A stretch of DNA of 64,000 nt from contig NZ_JAHLME010000007.1 in NCBI RefSeq assembly GCF_018919395.1, positions 124,001-188,000 of the forward strand, written 5' to 3'. The notes beneath the pieces were generated by a model. That model was given only the letters and a program-made list of their open reading frames with translations. It was not told the DNA's origin and made no database searches. A program made the translations under genes and the position numbers. Positions 55,459 to 64,000 of this stretch are shown piece after piece; the first letter of the stretch is position 1; each line of letters opens with the position of its first letter. This stretch comes from Geomonas azotofigens (GTDB lineage Bacteria; Desulfobacterota; Desulfuromonadia; Geobacterales; Geobacteraceae).

Positions 55459-57270
55459 GTGGTCCACCGCGCCTTGACAGGCAAAACCCAATCCTTCGGC
55501 ACCAGGTTTCACCGCCTTACCCCGGCCCTTACCGGCACCATCCTCCTGGCCTTTTTCCTGCTGCTGGTCCCGCTGTGCCTGCGCGCGCTCGCCGATTTCA
55601 TCCCCGAGCCGGCGCACCAGGCGACGCCCGCCACCGTCGTGGTCGGCGGGGACCGCGCCTATCCCCCCTACGAATTCATCGACAAGGACGGCAATCCCGC
55701 CGGCTACAACGTCGACCTGACCCGCGCCATCGCCGAGGTGATGGGGATGAAGGTCCGCTTCGTCTTCGGCAACTGGTCCGAGATGCGCGCCGGCCTGCAA
55801 AACGGCAGCATCGACATCCTGCAGGGGCTCTCCTACTCGGCGCAGCGCCTGAGCTCGGTCGATTTCTCGCCGCCGCACACCATCGTGCACCACGCCATCT
55901 TCGCCCGGCGCGACACGAAGCCGGTCAAGAGCCTGGAGGAGCTGCGCGGCAAGAGGGTGCTGGTCTTCCAGGACGGCATCATGCACGAGCGCCTGAAGCG
56001 GATGGGGTTCGCCAAGGACCTGATGCTCACCCCGACGCCGGCCGAGGCGCTGCGGCTGCTGGCCTCCGGGCAGGGGGACTACGCGGTGGTGGCGCAACTT
56101 CCCGGCATCTACCTGATCCGCGAGCTGCGTCTCTCCAACCTGGTGCCGGTGGCCAAGGCGGTGGTGAGCGAGCAGTACTGCTACGCGGTGGAGCGCGGCG
56201 ACAAGGAACTGCTGGCCCGCTTCAACGAGGGGCTCGCCATCGTCATCAAGACCGGGCAGTACGCCCAGATCTACAACCGCTGGCTCGGGGTGAACGATCC
56301 CCCCAGGGTGACCAGGGAGCTCGCCCTCAGGTACGGCGCCATGATCCTGGTCCCGCTGCTCATCGTCCTGGCGGTGATCGCGCTCTGGTCCAAGACCCTG
56401 CACAAGCGGGTGGCGGAGCGGACCACGGCGCTGGCCCAGGAGGTCGCCGAGCGCAACAAGGCCCTGGAGGAGTTGAAGCGCCACCAGGACAAGCTGATCC
56501 AGGCGGACAAGATGACCTCGCTGGGGACCCTGGTCTCCGGCGTGGCGCACGAGATCAACAACCCCAACGGCCTGCTGCTGCTGGACATACCGGTGCTGAA
56601 GCGGGTGCATGACGACGCGGAGGAGATCCTCGAGGAGCATTACCGCGAGCACGGCGACTTCATGCTGGGCGGGGTCCCCTACTCGGAGATGCGGGAGGAG
56701 ATCCCGCGCATCCTGGACGAGATGCAGGACGGCGCCCAGCGCATCAAGCGCATCGTGAACGATTTGAAGGACTTCGCCCGAAAAGACGTGGGGCAGAAGT
56801 CGCTCGTCGACCTGGACGCGGTGGCGAGGACGGCGCTGCGCCTCGTGGACCCGACCATCCGCTCCTCCACCAACCACTTCCAGGCCGACTTCCACGGCTC
56901 CTTGCCGCGGATCCAGGGGAACGCCCAGCGCATCGAGCAGGTCATCGTGAACCTGGTCCTGAACGCCTGTCAGGCGCTTCCCAACCGCGACTGCGGGGTT
57001 TCGCTCGGCACCAGCTACGACCCGGCCCAGGGGCAGGTGCTGCTCCAGGTCAGCGACCAGGGGGTGGGGGTCGCCCAGGAGCATCTCCCTTACCTGCTCG
57101 ATCCCTTCTTCACCACCAAGCGGGAGAGCGGCGGCACCGGTCTCGGGCTCTCCGTTTCCGCCGGGATCGTCGAGGACCACGGCGGCTCCCTGCAGTTCCA
57201 GTCCACCCCGGGGGCGGGCACCACGGTGACCCTCGCCTTTCCCGTTCCCGACAGGAGTTCGGCCTCATGA
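55459..57270 (+). CDS. Sensor histidine kinase with periplasmic solute-binding domain (about 603 aa)
   Basis: After a hydrophobic N-terminal segment (about residues 22-42), a periplasmic family-3 solute-binding domain runs from about 55 to 278 (GGDRAYPPYEFIDKDGNPAG, DILQGLSYSAQR). A second transmembrane helix (about 290-313), a coiled coil, HisKA with VSGVAHEINNPNG (His near 362) and an ATPase domain (about 490-600, [10 protein letters not shown]) follow. It thus senses a small molecule outside and signals within. The start is uncertain: GTG at 55459 has AAGG 8 bases before it; the frame is open to 55372. It overlaps the sigma-54 regulator gene (ATGA) and probably phosphorylates it. Confidence 0.87.
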   Translation: MVHRALTGKTQSFGTRFHRLTPALTGTILLAFFLLLVPLCLRALADFIPEPAHQATPATVVVGGDRAYPPYEFIDKDGNPAGYNVDLTRAIAEVMGMKVRFVFGNWSEMRAGLQNGSIDILQGLSYSAQRLSSVDFSPPHTIVHHAIFARRDTKPVKSLEELRGKRVLVFQDGIMHERLKRMGFAKDLMLTPTPAEALRLLASGQGDYAVVAQLPGIYLIRELRLSNLVPVAKAVVSEQYCYAVERGDKELLARFNEGLAIVIKTGQYAQIYNRWLGVNDPPRVTRELALRYGAMILVPLLIVLAVIALWSKTLHKRVAERTTALAQEVAERNKALEELKRHQDKLIQADKMTSLGTLVSGVAHEINNPNGLLLLDIPVLKRVHDDAEEILEEHYREHGDFMLGGVPYSEMREEIPRILDEMQDGAQRIKRIVNDLKDFARKDVGQKSLVDLDAVARTALRLVDPTIRSSTNHFQADFHGSLPRIQGNAQRIEQVIVNLVLNACQALPNRDCGVSLGTSYDPAQGQVLLQVSDQGVGVAQEHLPYLLDPFFTTKRESGGTGLGLSVSAGIVEDHGGSLQFQSTPGAGTTVTLAFPVPDRSSAS

Positions 57271-58673
57271 AAAAGACCCTCTACCCCGGCTTCGGCATCC
57301 TCTTGGTCGACGACGAGCCCGCCTGGCTCAAGTCGTTCGCGCTCACCCTGAAGAGCTGCGCCGGGATCAACAACATCGTCACCTGCCAGGAGAGCCGCGA
57401 GGTGATGGGGCTCCTCGACAAGGGAGGCATCGGGCTGGTGCTTTTGGACCTCACCATGCCGCAGCCCTGCGGCGAAACGCTGTTGCAGCAGATCGGGGAG
57501 AGCCACCCCGGGATCATGACCATCATCGTGAGCGGCATGAACCAGCTGGAGACGGCGGTTCGTTGCATGAAACTGGGCGCCTTTGACTACATCGTCAAGA
57601 CCGACGAGGAGGACCGCCTGGTGGGCGGGGTGCTGCGGGCCGTGCGCATCCTGGAACTGCAGCAGGAGTTCCGCACCATGTCGGACCGGATGCTGTCGCG
57701 CGAGCTGAAGCACCCCGAGGCCTTCGTCGACATCGTCACCGCCGATCCCCGGATGAACGACCTGTTCAACTACGTTGAGGCGGTCTCCCCCAGCCACCAG
57801 CCCCTCTTGATCACCGGCGAGAGCGGCGTGGGCAAGGAACTGGTGGCGCGCGCGGTGCACACCCTGAGCGGCTGTTCCGGTCCGCTGGTGGCCGTGAACG
57901 TGGCCGGTCTCGACGACACGGTGTTCGCCGACACGCTCTTTGGCCACGTGCGCGGCGCCTACACCGGCGCCGACCAGGCTCGTCCCGGCATGATAGAACA
58001 GGCCGGCAACGGGACGCTGTTTCTGGACGAGATCGGCGACCTGAGCATCGCCTCCCAGGTAAAACTTTTGCGCCTGCTCCAGGAGGGGGAATACTTCCCG
58101 CTGGGGGGGGACCGCCCCAAGCGCATGAACGCGCGCATCGTCGTGGCCACCCACCGCGACCTGGCCGCCCGGGAGGCCGCCGGGGAGTTTCGGCGCGACC
58201 TGTACTACCGCCTCTGCACGCACCGCATCAACATCCCGCCGCTGCGGGAGAGGGTGGGGGATATCCCCCTTTTGCTCGACTACTTCCTGAACGAGGCTGC
58301 CAAGTCGCTGGGGAAGAAGAAGCCCACGCCGCCCAAGGAACTGGCCCAGGTGCTGGCCACCTACAGCTTCCCCGGCAACGTGCGCGAGCTGCGCGGCATG
58401 GTCTACAACGCGGTAAGCCTGCACAAGGAACGGATCCTCTCCATGGAGAGTTTCCTGAGGGCGATCGGGCAGAGCCGCGACGCGGCCCCTGTCACTTCCA
58501 AAACTCAAAACCCGTTTGCTACTTTTGAGCGTCTCCCCACCTTCGTCGAGGCCGCCGAGTTGCTCGTGGAGGAGGCGATCAGCCGCGCCAACGGCGTCCA
58601 GGCCATCGCGGCGCGGCTTTTGGGCATCTCCGCGCCCGCCCTCAACAAGCGTCTCAAGATGTCGCGCAAGTAG
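57267..58673 (+). CDS. Sigma-54-dependent response regulator, DctD-like role (468 aa)
   Basis: A receiver domain (residues 1-125) has D15/D16 and phospho-acceptor D61 (LVLLDLTMPQPCG). The AAA+ domain (about 150-385) has Walker A GESGVGKE and Walker B TLFLDEIG. The sigma-54 contact loop is GAYTGA in place of GAFTGA, a tolerated variant. The last 35 residues form a Fis-type helix-turn-helix (GVQAIAARLLGISAPALNKR). The ATG overlaps the kinase TGA. The only sigma-54-like promoter nearby is 295 bases downstream, before the dctA-type gene, with two tandem palindromes between, so this gene is the likely activator of the transporter. Confidence 0.92.
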   Translation: MKKTLYPGFGILLVDDEPAWLKSFALTLKSCAGINNIVTCQESREVMGLLDKGGIGLVLLDLTMPQPCGETLLQQIGESHPGIMTIIVSGMNQLETAVRCMKLGAFDYIVKTDEEDRLVGGVLRAVRILELQQEFRTMSDRMLSRELKHPEAFVDIVTADPRMNDLFNYVEAVSPSHQPLLITGESGVGKELVARAVHTLSGCSGPLVAVNVAGLDDTVFADTLFGHVRGAYTGADQARPGMIEQAGNGTLFLDEIGDLSIASQVKLLRLLQEGEYFPLGGDRPKRMNARIVVATHRDLAAREAAGEFRRDLYYRLCTHRINIPPLRERVGDIPLLLDYFLNEAAKSLGKKKPTPPKELAQVLATYSFPGNVRELRGMVYNAVSLHKERILSMESFLRAIGQSRDAAPVTSKTQNPFATFERLPTFVEAAELLVEEAISRANGVQAIAARLLGISAPALNKRLKMSRK

Positions 58674-58788
58674 GCCCGGCGGCGGGGAACCTCCTCCCTC
58701 TCCGTCGCGGGCTCCACAATTTTTTTCCTTCTCTCCCGCCCCAACGGCGCCTTTCCCGCGCCTCACCCTTCGTCACAGGGGCAATGGT

Positions 58789-58822
58789 CTTAACTTTGGT
58801 TAACTGCTTAACCATGGTTAAG
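58789..58822. promoter_or_regulatory. Two tandem 16-bp palindromes (probable activator sites)
   Basis: CTTAACTTTGGTTAAC (58789-58804) and CTTAACCATGGTTAAG (58807-58822) are nearly the same; the second is a perfect palindrome. Their starts are 18 bp apart. They lie about 150-180 bp before the sigma-54-like promoter, the usual place for enhancer sites of a sigma-54 activator. The rest of the 398-base gap holds only the promoter. Confidence 0.65.
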
Positions 58823-58967
58823 TGGCCGCATCCCCCGGAATTTTAGACACTTCCCCGATTGCAACAGCAAAGATGTTTCCTTTGGTTAATACCTTTGCGC
58901 CACCCGCTCAAGCGTAAAACATTATTTTCCTATGTGAAAACGGACACTTGCATCCGTATACGATCAC

Positions 58968-58984
58968 TTGGTACCGCTCTTGCT
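58968..58984 (+). promoter_or_regulatory. Sigma-54 promoter of the dicarboxylate symporter gene
   Basis: TTGGTACCGCTCTTGCT matches TTGGCAC-N5-TTGCT, with GG and GC exactly 10 bases apart. Transcription would start near 58997, about 75 bases before the ATG. Confidence 0.7.
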
Positions 58985-59071
58985 GATATGGAATGTCAAA
59001 CAGTGTTATCGGCTAACGCCTTTGTCGGATCTATAATCCAGGTTCACGGGAACCACTCAAAAGGAGAGACC

Positions 59072-60385
59072 ATGAAAACCAAGAAGTTCTACCAGGTTCT
59101 GTACTTCCAGGTGCTGTTGGCGATATCCATCGGTATCGCGCTGGGCTACTACCTGCCCGATACCGGGGCGGCGATGAAGCCCCTGGGCGACGGCTTCATC
59201 AAGATGATCAAGATGATCATCACCCCGGTGATCTTCTGTACCGTGGTCACCGGCATCGCCGGCATGGACGACATGAAGAAGGTGGGACGCGTCGGCGGCA
59301 AGGCGATGCTCTACTTCGAACTGGTTTCCACCCTGGCCCTGGGCATCGGCCTTTTGGTGATCAACGTGATCCAGCCGGGCGTGGGCATGAACGCCGACGT
59401 CACCAAGCTGGACACCAAGGGGCTCGCTACCTACACCGCGACCGCCGCCAAGTCGCACAGCTTCGCCGATTTCGCCCTGAGCATCATCCCGACCAGTGTC
59501 GTGGACGCCTTCGCCAAGGGTGAGATCCTCCAGGTGCTCTTCTTCGCCATCTTCTTCGGCCTGGCCCTGGCCGCCCTGGGCGAGAAGGGGAAACCGGTCT
59601 ACAAATTCATCGATGACGTCTCCCACGCCCTGTTCGGCGTGGTCAACCTGATCATGAAGTTCGCCCCCATCGGCGCCTTCGGCGCCATGGCCTTCACCAT
59701 CGGCAAGTTCGGCCTGGGCTCGCTGGCCAAGCTCGGCATGCTCATGGGGAGCTTCTACCTCACCTGCCTTCTCTTCATCTTCGTGGTGCTCGGCACCATC
59801 GGCAAGATCTGCGGCTTCAACATCTTCAAGTTCATCGCCTACATCAAGGAAGAGCTCCTCATCGTTTTGGGGACCTCCTCCTCCGAGTCCGCCCTGCCGC
59901 GCATGATGGCGAAGCTCGAGAACCTGGGCTGCACCAAGTCGGTGGTGGGCCTGGTCATCCCGACCGGCTACTCCTTCAACCTGGACGGCACCTCCATCTA
60001 CCTGACCATGGCCGCCATCTTCGTGGCCCAGGCAACCAACACCCCGCTCACCATGACCCAGACCATCACCATCCTTGGCGTGCTGATGCTCACCTCCAAG
60101 GGGGCCGCCGGCGTGACCGGCAGCGGCTTCGTGACCCTCGCCGCGACCTTCGCCGCCATCCCGACCATTCCGGTGGCGGGCCTCGCGCTGATCCTCGGCA
60201 TCGACCGCTTCATGTCCGAGGCCCGCGCCCTGACCAACCTGGTCGGTAACGGCGTCGCCACCGTGGTCGTATCCCGCTGGGAGAACGAGCTCGACCTGGA
60301 GCGCATGAACCGCGTGCTGAACCACCAGGAGGTCGAGGAAGAGCCCGAGATGGGGCTCCTGGAGCCGGAGCCGGAAGAAGCATAG
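59072..60385 (+). CDS. dctA: C4-dicarboxylate:cation symporter, DctA-like (DAACS family)
   Basis: This 437-residue inner-membrane carrier has about eight helices and two re-entrant loops. The serine-rich loop [32 protein letters not shown] and [15 protein letters not shown] are the DAACS family's substrate and ion sites. [10 protein letters not shown] is typical of DctA (succinate, fumarate, malate) and less so of glutamate carriers (which also occur in this family). The start at 59072 has AAGGAG 6 bases upstream; the open frame before it is non-coding leader. The C-terminus is acidic ([16 protein letters not shown]). A sigma-54 promoter lies upstream and malic enzyme follows. Confidence 0.93.
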   Translation: MKTKKFYQVLYFQVLLAISIGIALGYYLPDTGAAMKPLGDGFIKMIKMIITPVIFCTVVTGIAGMDDMKKVGRVGGKAMLYFELVSTLALGIGLLVINVIQPGVGMNADVTKLDTKGLATYTATAAKSHSFADFALSIIPTSVVDAFAKGEILQVLFFAIFFGLALAALGEKGKPVYKFIDDVSHALFGVVNLIMKFAPIGAFGAMAFTIGKFGLGSLAKLGMLMGSFYLTCLLFIFVVLGTIGKICGFNIFKFIAYIKEELLIVLGTSSSESALPRMMAKLENLGCTKSVVGLVIPTGYSFNLDGTSIYLTMAAIFVAQATNTPLTMTQTITILGVLMLTSKGAAGVTGSGFVTLAATFAAIPTIPVAGLALILGIDRFMSEARALTNLVGNGVATVVVSRWENELDLERMNRVLNHQEVEEEPEMGLLEPEPEEA

Positions 60386-60393
60386 TTTTGCAT

Positions 60394-60425
60394 GCGGGGG
60401 CGGCCGTCCGCCCCCGCCATATTTT
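60394..60425 (+). terminator. Terminator after dctA
   Basis: The arms gcgggggcgg and ccgcccccgc are perfect around a short loop, followed by catatttt. Confidence 0.75.
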
Positions 60426-60524
60426 CGCCCCGCGAGGGGCCTTGCGAGAGAGGGCTAGCACCGCCGTTGCTGCTGCCCTCTTTTTTTGAACCCAAAAATC
60501 GGCGGAAAGAGGAGGAATAGATAG

Positions 60525-62774
60525 ATGAGCAAGAAATTGGGAGCCCTCGACTACCACTCAATCGGTAGAAAAGGGAAGATCGAAGTCATCGCCACCAAAC
60601 CGTGCCAGACCGCGGCGGACCTGTCGCTTGCCTACTCGCCGGGTGTCGCCGAGCCCTGCCTCGCCATCCAGCAAAACCCCGACGACGCCTACAAGTACAC
60701 CGCCAAGGGAAACCTGGTCGCGGTCGTTTCCAACGGCACCGCGGTCCTTGGCCTTGGCAACCTGGGTGCCCTCGCCGGCAAGCCGGTCATGGAGGGGAAA
60801 GGGGTCCTCTTTAAGCGTTTCGCCGACATCGACGTCTTCGACATCGAGCTCAACACCGAGAACCCGGACGAGATCGTCAGGGCGTGCCAGCTCCTCGAGC
60901 CGACCTTCGGCGGCATCAACCTGGAGGACATCAAGGCGCCGGAGTGCTTCTACATCGAGGAAGAGCTCAAAAAGACCATGAACATCCCGGTCTTCCACGA
61001 CGACCAGCACGGTACCGCCATCATCTGCTCGGCGGCGCTCTTGAACGCGCTGCAGCTCGTGGGCAAGAAGATCGAGGACATCCGGATCGTGGTGAATGGC
61101 GCCGGCGCCTCGGCCAACTCCTGCGCCAAGCTCGCCATCGCCCTTGGTGTCAAGCCCAACAACATGATCATGTGCGACACGAAAGGGGTCATCTACAAGG
61201 GGCGCACCGAAGGGATGAACAAGTACAAGGAGCTCTTCGCCGCCGACACCCCCTTCCGGACCCTGGAGGAGGCGGCCAACGGCGCCGACATCCTGTTCGG
61301 GCTCTCGGTCAAGGGGGCCTTCACTCCGGAGATGGTGCGCTCCATGGCGCCCAACCCGATCATCTTCGCCATGGCGAACCCCGACCCGGAGATCACGCCC
61401 GAAGAGGCGCACGCGGTGCGCGGCGACGTGATCATGGCCACCGGCAGAAGCGACTACCCGAACCAGGTCAACAACGTGCTCGGCTTCCCCTTCATCTTCC
61501 GGGGGGCGCTGGACGTGCGCGCCACCGCCATCAACGAGGAGATGAAGCTCGCCGCGGTGCACGCGCTGGCGAGGCTCGCCCGCGAGGAGGTGCCCGACTC
61601 GGTCTCCAAGGCCTACGGCAACGAGAAGTTCTCCTTCGGCCCGAACTACATCATCCCCAAACCGTTCGACCCGCGCGTCCTTCTGCACGTGGCGCCGGCC
61701 ATCGCCCAGGCGGCCATGGACAGCGGTGTGGCGCGCCAGCCCATCGAGGACATGGCGAAGTACATCGAGCAGCTGGAGTGCTCGCAGGGGCGCTCCAAGG
61801 AGATCATGCGCAGCATCATCAACAAGGCGAAGAGCGACCCGAAAAAGGTGGTCTTCCCCGAGGGTGACAACGAGAAGATCCTGCGCGCCGCCCAGATCAT
61901 CGTGGAAGAGGGGATCGCCCAGCCCATCCTGGTGGGGGACCGGAAGAAGATCCAGCAGAAGATGGACGACCTGAACCTCGACCTCGAGGTCCCCATCGTC
62001 GACCCGACCGAAAGCGAGCATACCGAGGAGTACGCCGAAGAGCTGTACCGCCTGCGCCAGCGAAAGGGGATCACGAGTTCCGAGAGCAGCCGCATCATGC
62101 GCCGCAAGTCCCGCACCCACTTCGGCACCATGATGGTGCACAAGGGGCACGCCGACGCCCTCTTGGGGGGCATCGACACCCACTATCCCGAGACGATCCG
62201 TCCGGCGCTGGAGGTGCTCGGCAAGCAGGCGGGGCTTTCCAGCGTGCACGGCCTGTACATGATGGTTTTCAAGAAGGGGGTCTACTTCCTGGCCGATACC
62301 ACGGTGACCATCGACCCGACCGCGGAGGAACTGGCGGAAACCGCCATCTTGGCCGCCGAGAAGGTGGCCATGCTGGACGTGGAACCAAGGATCGCCATGC
62401 TCTCCTTCTCGAACTTCGGTTCGGTGGAGCACCCGCAGGCGAGCAAGGTGAAACGCGCCGTGGAGCTGGTCAAGGAGCGGGCCCCGCACCTCATGGTCGA
62501 GGGGGAGATGCAGGCGGATACCGCCGTGGTGCCGGAACTGCTTGACGGATTCACCTTCTCCAAGCTGAAGGCCCCAGCCAACGTGCTCATCTTCCCGGAC
62601 CTCAACTCCGGCAACATCTGCTACAAGCTCCTGCGCCGACTGGGGGGCGCCGAGTCCATCGGCCCCATCCTGATGGGGATGAACAAGCCGGTGCACGTGC
62701 TGCAGCGCGGCGACGACGTGAACGACATCGTCAACATGGCCGCCATCGCCGTCGTGGACGCGCAAAACCCGTAG
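60525..62774 (+). CDS. maeB: NADP-type malic enzyme fused to phosphotransacetylase domain
   Basis: This 749-residue protein has a malic enzyme part (about residues 1-420) with [42 protein letters not shown], and [16 protein letters not shown] for nucleotide binding. It decarboxylates malate to pyruvate. The C-terminal part (about 430-749) is a PTA_PTB phosphotransacetylase-like domain ([37 protein letters not shown]), known in MaeB proteins to be regulatory, for example by acetyl-CoA. The ribosome binding site is GAGGAG. Its place after dctA fits conversion of imported malate to pyruvate. Confidence 0.96.
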   Translation: MSKKLGALDYHSIGRKGKIEVIATKPCQTAADLSLAYSPGVAEPCLAIQQNPDDAYKYTAKGNLVAVVSNGTAVLGLGNLGALAGKPVMEGKGVLFKRFADIDVFDIELNTENPDEIVRACQLLEPTFGGINLEDIKAPECFYIEEELKKTMNIPVFHDDQHGTAIICSAALLNALQLVGKKIEDIRIVVNGAGASANSCAKLAIALGVKPNNMIMCDTKGVIYKGRTEGMNKYKELFAADTPFRTLEEAANGADILFGLSVKGAFTPEMVRSMAPNPIIFAMANPDPEITPEEAHAVRGDVIMATGRSDYPNQVNNVLGFPFIFRGALDVRATAINEEMKLAAVHALARLAREEVPDSVSKAYGNEKFSFGPNYIIPKPFDPRVLLHVAPAIAQAAMDSGVARQPIEDMAKYIEQLECSQGRSKEIMRSIINKAKSDPKKVVFPEGDNEKILRAAQIIVEEGIAQPILVGDRKKIQQKMDDLNLDLEVPIVDPTESEHTEEYAEELYRLRQRKGITSSESSRIMRRKSRTHFGTMMVHKGHADALLGGIDTHYPETIRPALEVLGKQAGLSSVHGLYMMVFKKGVYFLADTTVTIDPTAEELAETAILAAEKVAMLDVEPRIAMLSFSNFGSVEHPQASKVKRAVELVKERAPHLMVEGEMQADTAVVPELLDGFTFSKLKAPANVLIFPDLNSGNICYKLLRRLGGAESIGPILMGMNKPVHVLQRGDDVNDIVNMAAIAVVDAQNP

Positions 62775-62794
62775 CCGAAGCTTCGTCGGTACGG

Positions 62795-62837
62795 TCCCCC
62801 GTTCCCCTCCCTCGGAGGCGGTACGGGGGATTTTTTT
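62795..62837 (+). terminator. Terminator after maeB
   Basis: The arms tcccccgt and acggggga enclose an inner small hairpin (ctccctcggag) and are followed by seven T. Confidence 0.88.
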
Positions 62838-63269
62838 GTGCCTGAGACCTCTTTTGTTTACGGTGTGTTTTATTTTGAACTTTTTGCGTTTGCCTGTCGT
62901 GTCACCTCCGGGCGTCGCTGTATTACAAGGTAACCAAATAACGTTGCCGAGCTTGTTCTATGGCGACGCACCTTTGCTTCCCGGTTCGCCGGACCCCCGG
63001 TAAAGTACGTATAAATACTTGTTATTCAAACATTCGTTCGATTGAAACGCGGCCCGGAACCGGCGCTTCGTTCAAGTTTATCCTGGTGCAGTTTCGGTCT
63101 TACCAATTTTTTTGCCAAGATATTATAAAAGTGTTTGCCAAAATTATATCATGGGAGTATATGAGTGTGGTGCGACGTTGACCCCCGGAATTCAGCCAAA
63201 ATAAAACAAGAACCGGTTAATGTTGTGCTCTTGGCAGGTCTAATAAAACACAGGCTTCAAGGAGGGAAA
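62838..63269 (+). promoter_or_regulatory. AT-rich regulatory region before sucC (432 bp, no gene)
   Basis: This gap is clearly richer in A and T than its surroundings, and no ORF here has the codon pattern of the neighbours. It holds a direct repeat TTTGCCAA at 63111 and 63134 (23 bp apart), each followed by an AT-rich, -10-like box (TATTAT, TTATAT). These may be two promoters or regulator sites. A ribosome binding site AAGGAGG lies at its end. I recognise no riboswitch. Confidence 0.4.
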
Positions 63270-64000
63270 ATGAACGTCCACGAGTACCAGGCCAAAGCGA
63301 TCCTGAGAAAATTCGGCGTGCCGGTCCCCGACGGCCACGTCTGCTACAACGGCGCCAGCGCCCGCGAATGGGCCAAGCGTCTGGGCGAGGGGCCCTGGGT
63401 GGTGAAGGCGCAGATCCACGCCGGCGGGCGCGGCAAGGGGGGCGGGGTCAAGCTCGCCAGGACCTCGAGCGAGGTGCAGATGATCGCCCGCGACATGCTC
63501 GGCATGACGCTGAGGACGCACCAGACCGGGCCGGAAGGGAAGGTGGTGCACCGGGTGCTGGTGGAGAACGGCTGCAACATCGCCAACGAGCTCTACGTGA
63601 GCCTCCTGGTCGACCGCGGCACCTCGCGCGTCACCGTGATGGCCTCGACCGAGGGGGGCATGGACATCGAGGAGGTGGCGGCCAACACCCCGGAGAAGAT
63701 CGTCACCGAGGCGGTGGACCCCCTGGTCGGCCTCACCCAGTTCCAGTGCCGCAAGATCGCCTTCAGCCTCGGATTGAAGGGGAAGCTGACCGGCAAGGCG
63801 GTCAAGGTCCTCACCAACCTCTACGCCACCTTCATCGCCTGTGACTGTTCCCTGCTCGAGATCAACCCGCTGGTGGTCACCGCCGAGGGGGAGCTGCTCG
63901 CCCTCGACGCCAAGTTCGGTTTCGACGACAACGCCCTGTTCCGCCATCTGCAGATCGGCGACATGCGCGACTTCGACGAGGAGGACCCGAACGAAATCGA
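63270..64000 (+). CDS. sucC: Succinyl-CoA synthetase beta subunit (5' part, cut by the window end)
   Basis: The first 243 residues are present. The ATP-grasp domain has MNVHEYQAKAILRKFGVPVP, VVKAQIHAGGRGKGGGVKLA and LLEINPLVVTAEGELLALDA, which are the SucC signatures for nucleotide and metal binding. With SucD it converts succinyl-CoA to succinate with formation of ATP or GTP in the TCA cycle. AAGGAGGG lies 4-5 bases before the ATG. sucD is expected just beyond the window. Confidence 0.96.
   Translation, partial: MNVHEYQAKAILRKFGVPVPDGHVCYNGASAREWAKRLGEGPWVVKAQIHAGGRGKGGGVKLARTSSEVQMIARDMLGMTLRTHQTGPEGKVVHRVLVENGCNIANELYVSLLVDRGTSRVTVMASTEGGMDIEEVAANTPEKIVTEAVDPLVGLTQFQCRKIAFSLGLKGKLTGKAVKVLTNLYATFIACDCSLLEINPLVVTAEGELLALDAKFGFDDNALFRHLQIGDMRDFDEEDPNEI

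Noticed and set aside
53491-57180. A 1229-codon open frame on the minus strand
   Set aside because: It is antisense to the Fe-S oxidoreductase and sensor kinase genes, whose domains are certain. Its translation is low complexity (His, Asp, Gly, Leu, Val, Arg), as is usual for the antisense frame in GC-rich DNA.
60558-62765. A 735-codon minus-strand frame over maeB
   Set aside because: A shadow of the malic enzyme gene, with no recognisable domain and a biased composition. The same holds for long frames at 3759-5387, 5143-6696, 36781-38715, 41805-43517 and 49401-51731.
62960-63181. A 73-codon frame before sucC
   Set aside because: It is AT-rich, has no ribosome binding site and no codon pattern like the neighbours; it lies in a promoter region.

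Overview
The window is a chromosomal segment of a high-GC, Gram-negative bacterium, most likely a member of the Geobacteraceae (Geobacter/Geomonas/Citrifermentans group). This is an inference from gene content: a c-type cytochrome with nine CXXCH motifs, a membrane-anchored HdrD-like Fe-S oxidoreductase, class desulfoferrodoxin, many PAS/HD-GYP/HDOD/REC signalling proteins, sigma-54 activators and promoter-like sites, and the pheA-tyrA-aroA-cmk-ispH-rpsA-ihfB gene order. I see no phage, integrase, transposase, CRISPR array or rRNA. The mobile-looking DNA consists of short non-coding repeats.

Layout. 1-9 kb: end of an RhlE-type RNA helicase, two tiny Cys-rich proteins, an NRAMP transporter with a coupled universal stress protein, a HEAT-repeat/HD-GYP pair under a promoter that carries a Fur-like box, desulfoferrodoxin, an exported DUF4350-like protein, a Dabb protein and a YchJ/SEC-C protein. 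9-20 kb: O-acetylhomoserine sulfhydrylase, an aminotransferase, an NtrX-like sigma-54 activator, FxsA, an archaeal-type methionine adenosyltransferase, CheX, a CNNM/CorC-type protein, and htpX-terC behind a yybP-ykoY manganese riboswitch with its own terminator. 20-26 kb: an ANTAR protein, two histidine kinases, a Nudix hydrolase, an HDOD protein and mnmA. 27-36 kb: RdgC-like protein, the multiheme cytochrome with a coupled lipoprotein (both ending in SHOCT-like tails), DUF503, and a MacAB-like ABC exporter with two permeases.

36-44 kb is the aromatic amino acid/cytidylate kinase/IspH/ribosomal S1/IHF-beta block followed by tRNA-Leu(UAA). 44-53 kb holds small enzymes and unknowns, a BON protein, an EF-G paralogue that appears to start at an AUU codon, a large hybrid kinase and a DUF523-DUF1722 protein. 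53-64 kb looks like an energy and C4-dicarboxylate region: Fe-S oxidoreductase, a solute-sensing kinase with its sigma-54 activator, a DctA-type symporter behind a sigma-54 promoter and two tandem 16-bp palindromes, malic enzyme-phosphotransacetylase, and the start of sucC. Together these would sense and import C4-dicarboxylates and feed them into pyruvate and the TCA cycle.

The least ordinary items are the AUU start, the heptamer repeat arrays that supply the stop codons of two convergent genes, the manganese riboswitch, the twin SHOCT tails on the cytochrome and its lipoprotein partner, the Fur-box/HD-GYP promoter, and two copies of an inverted-repeat element that each abut a TAA stop codon.
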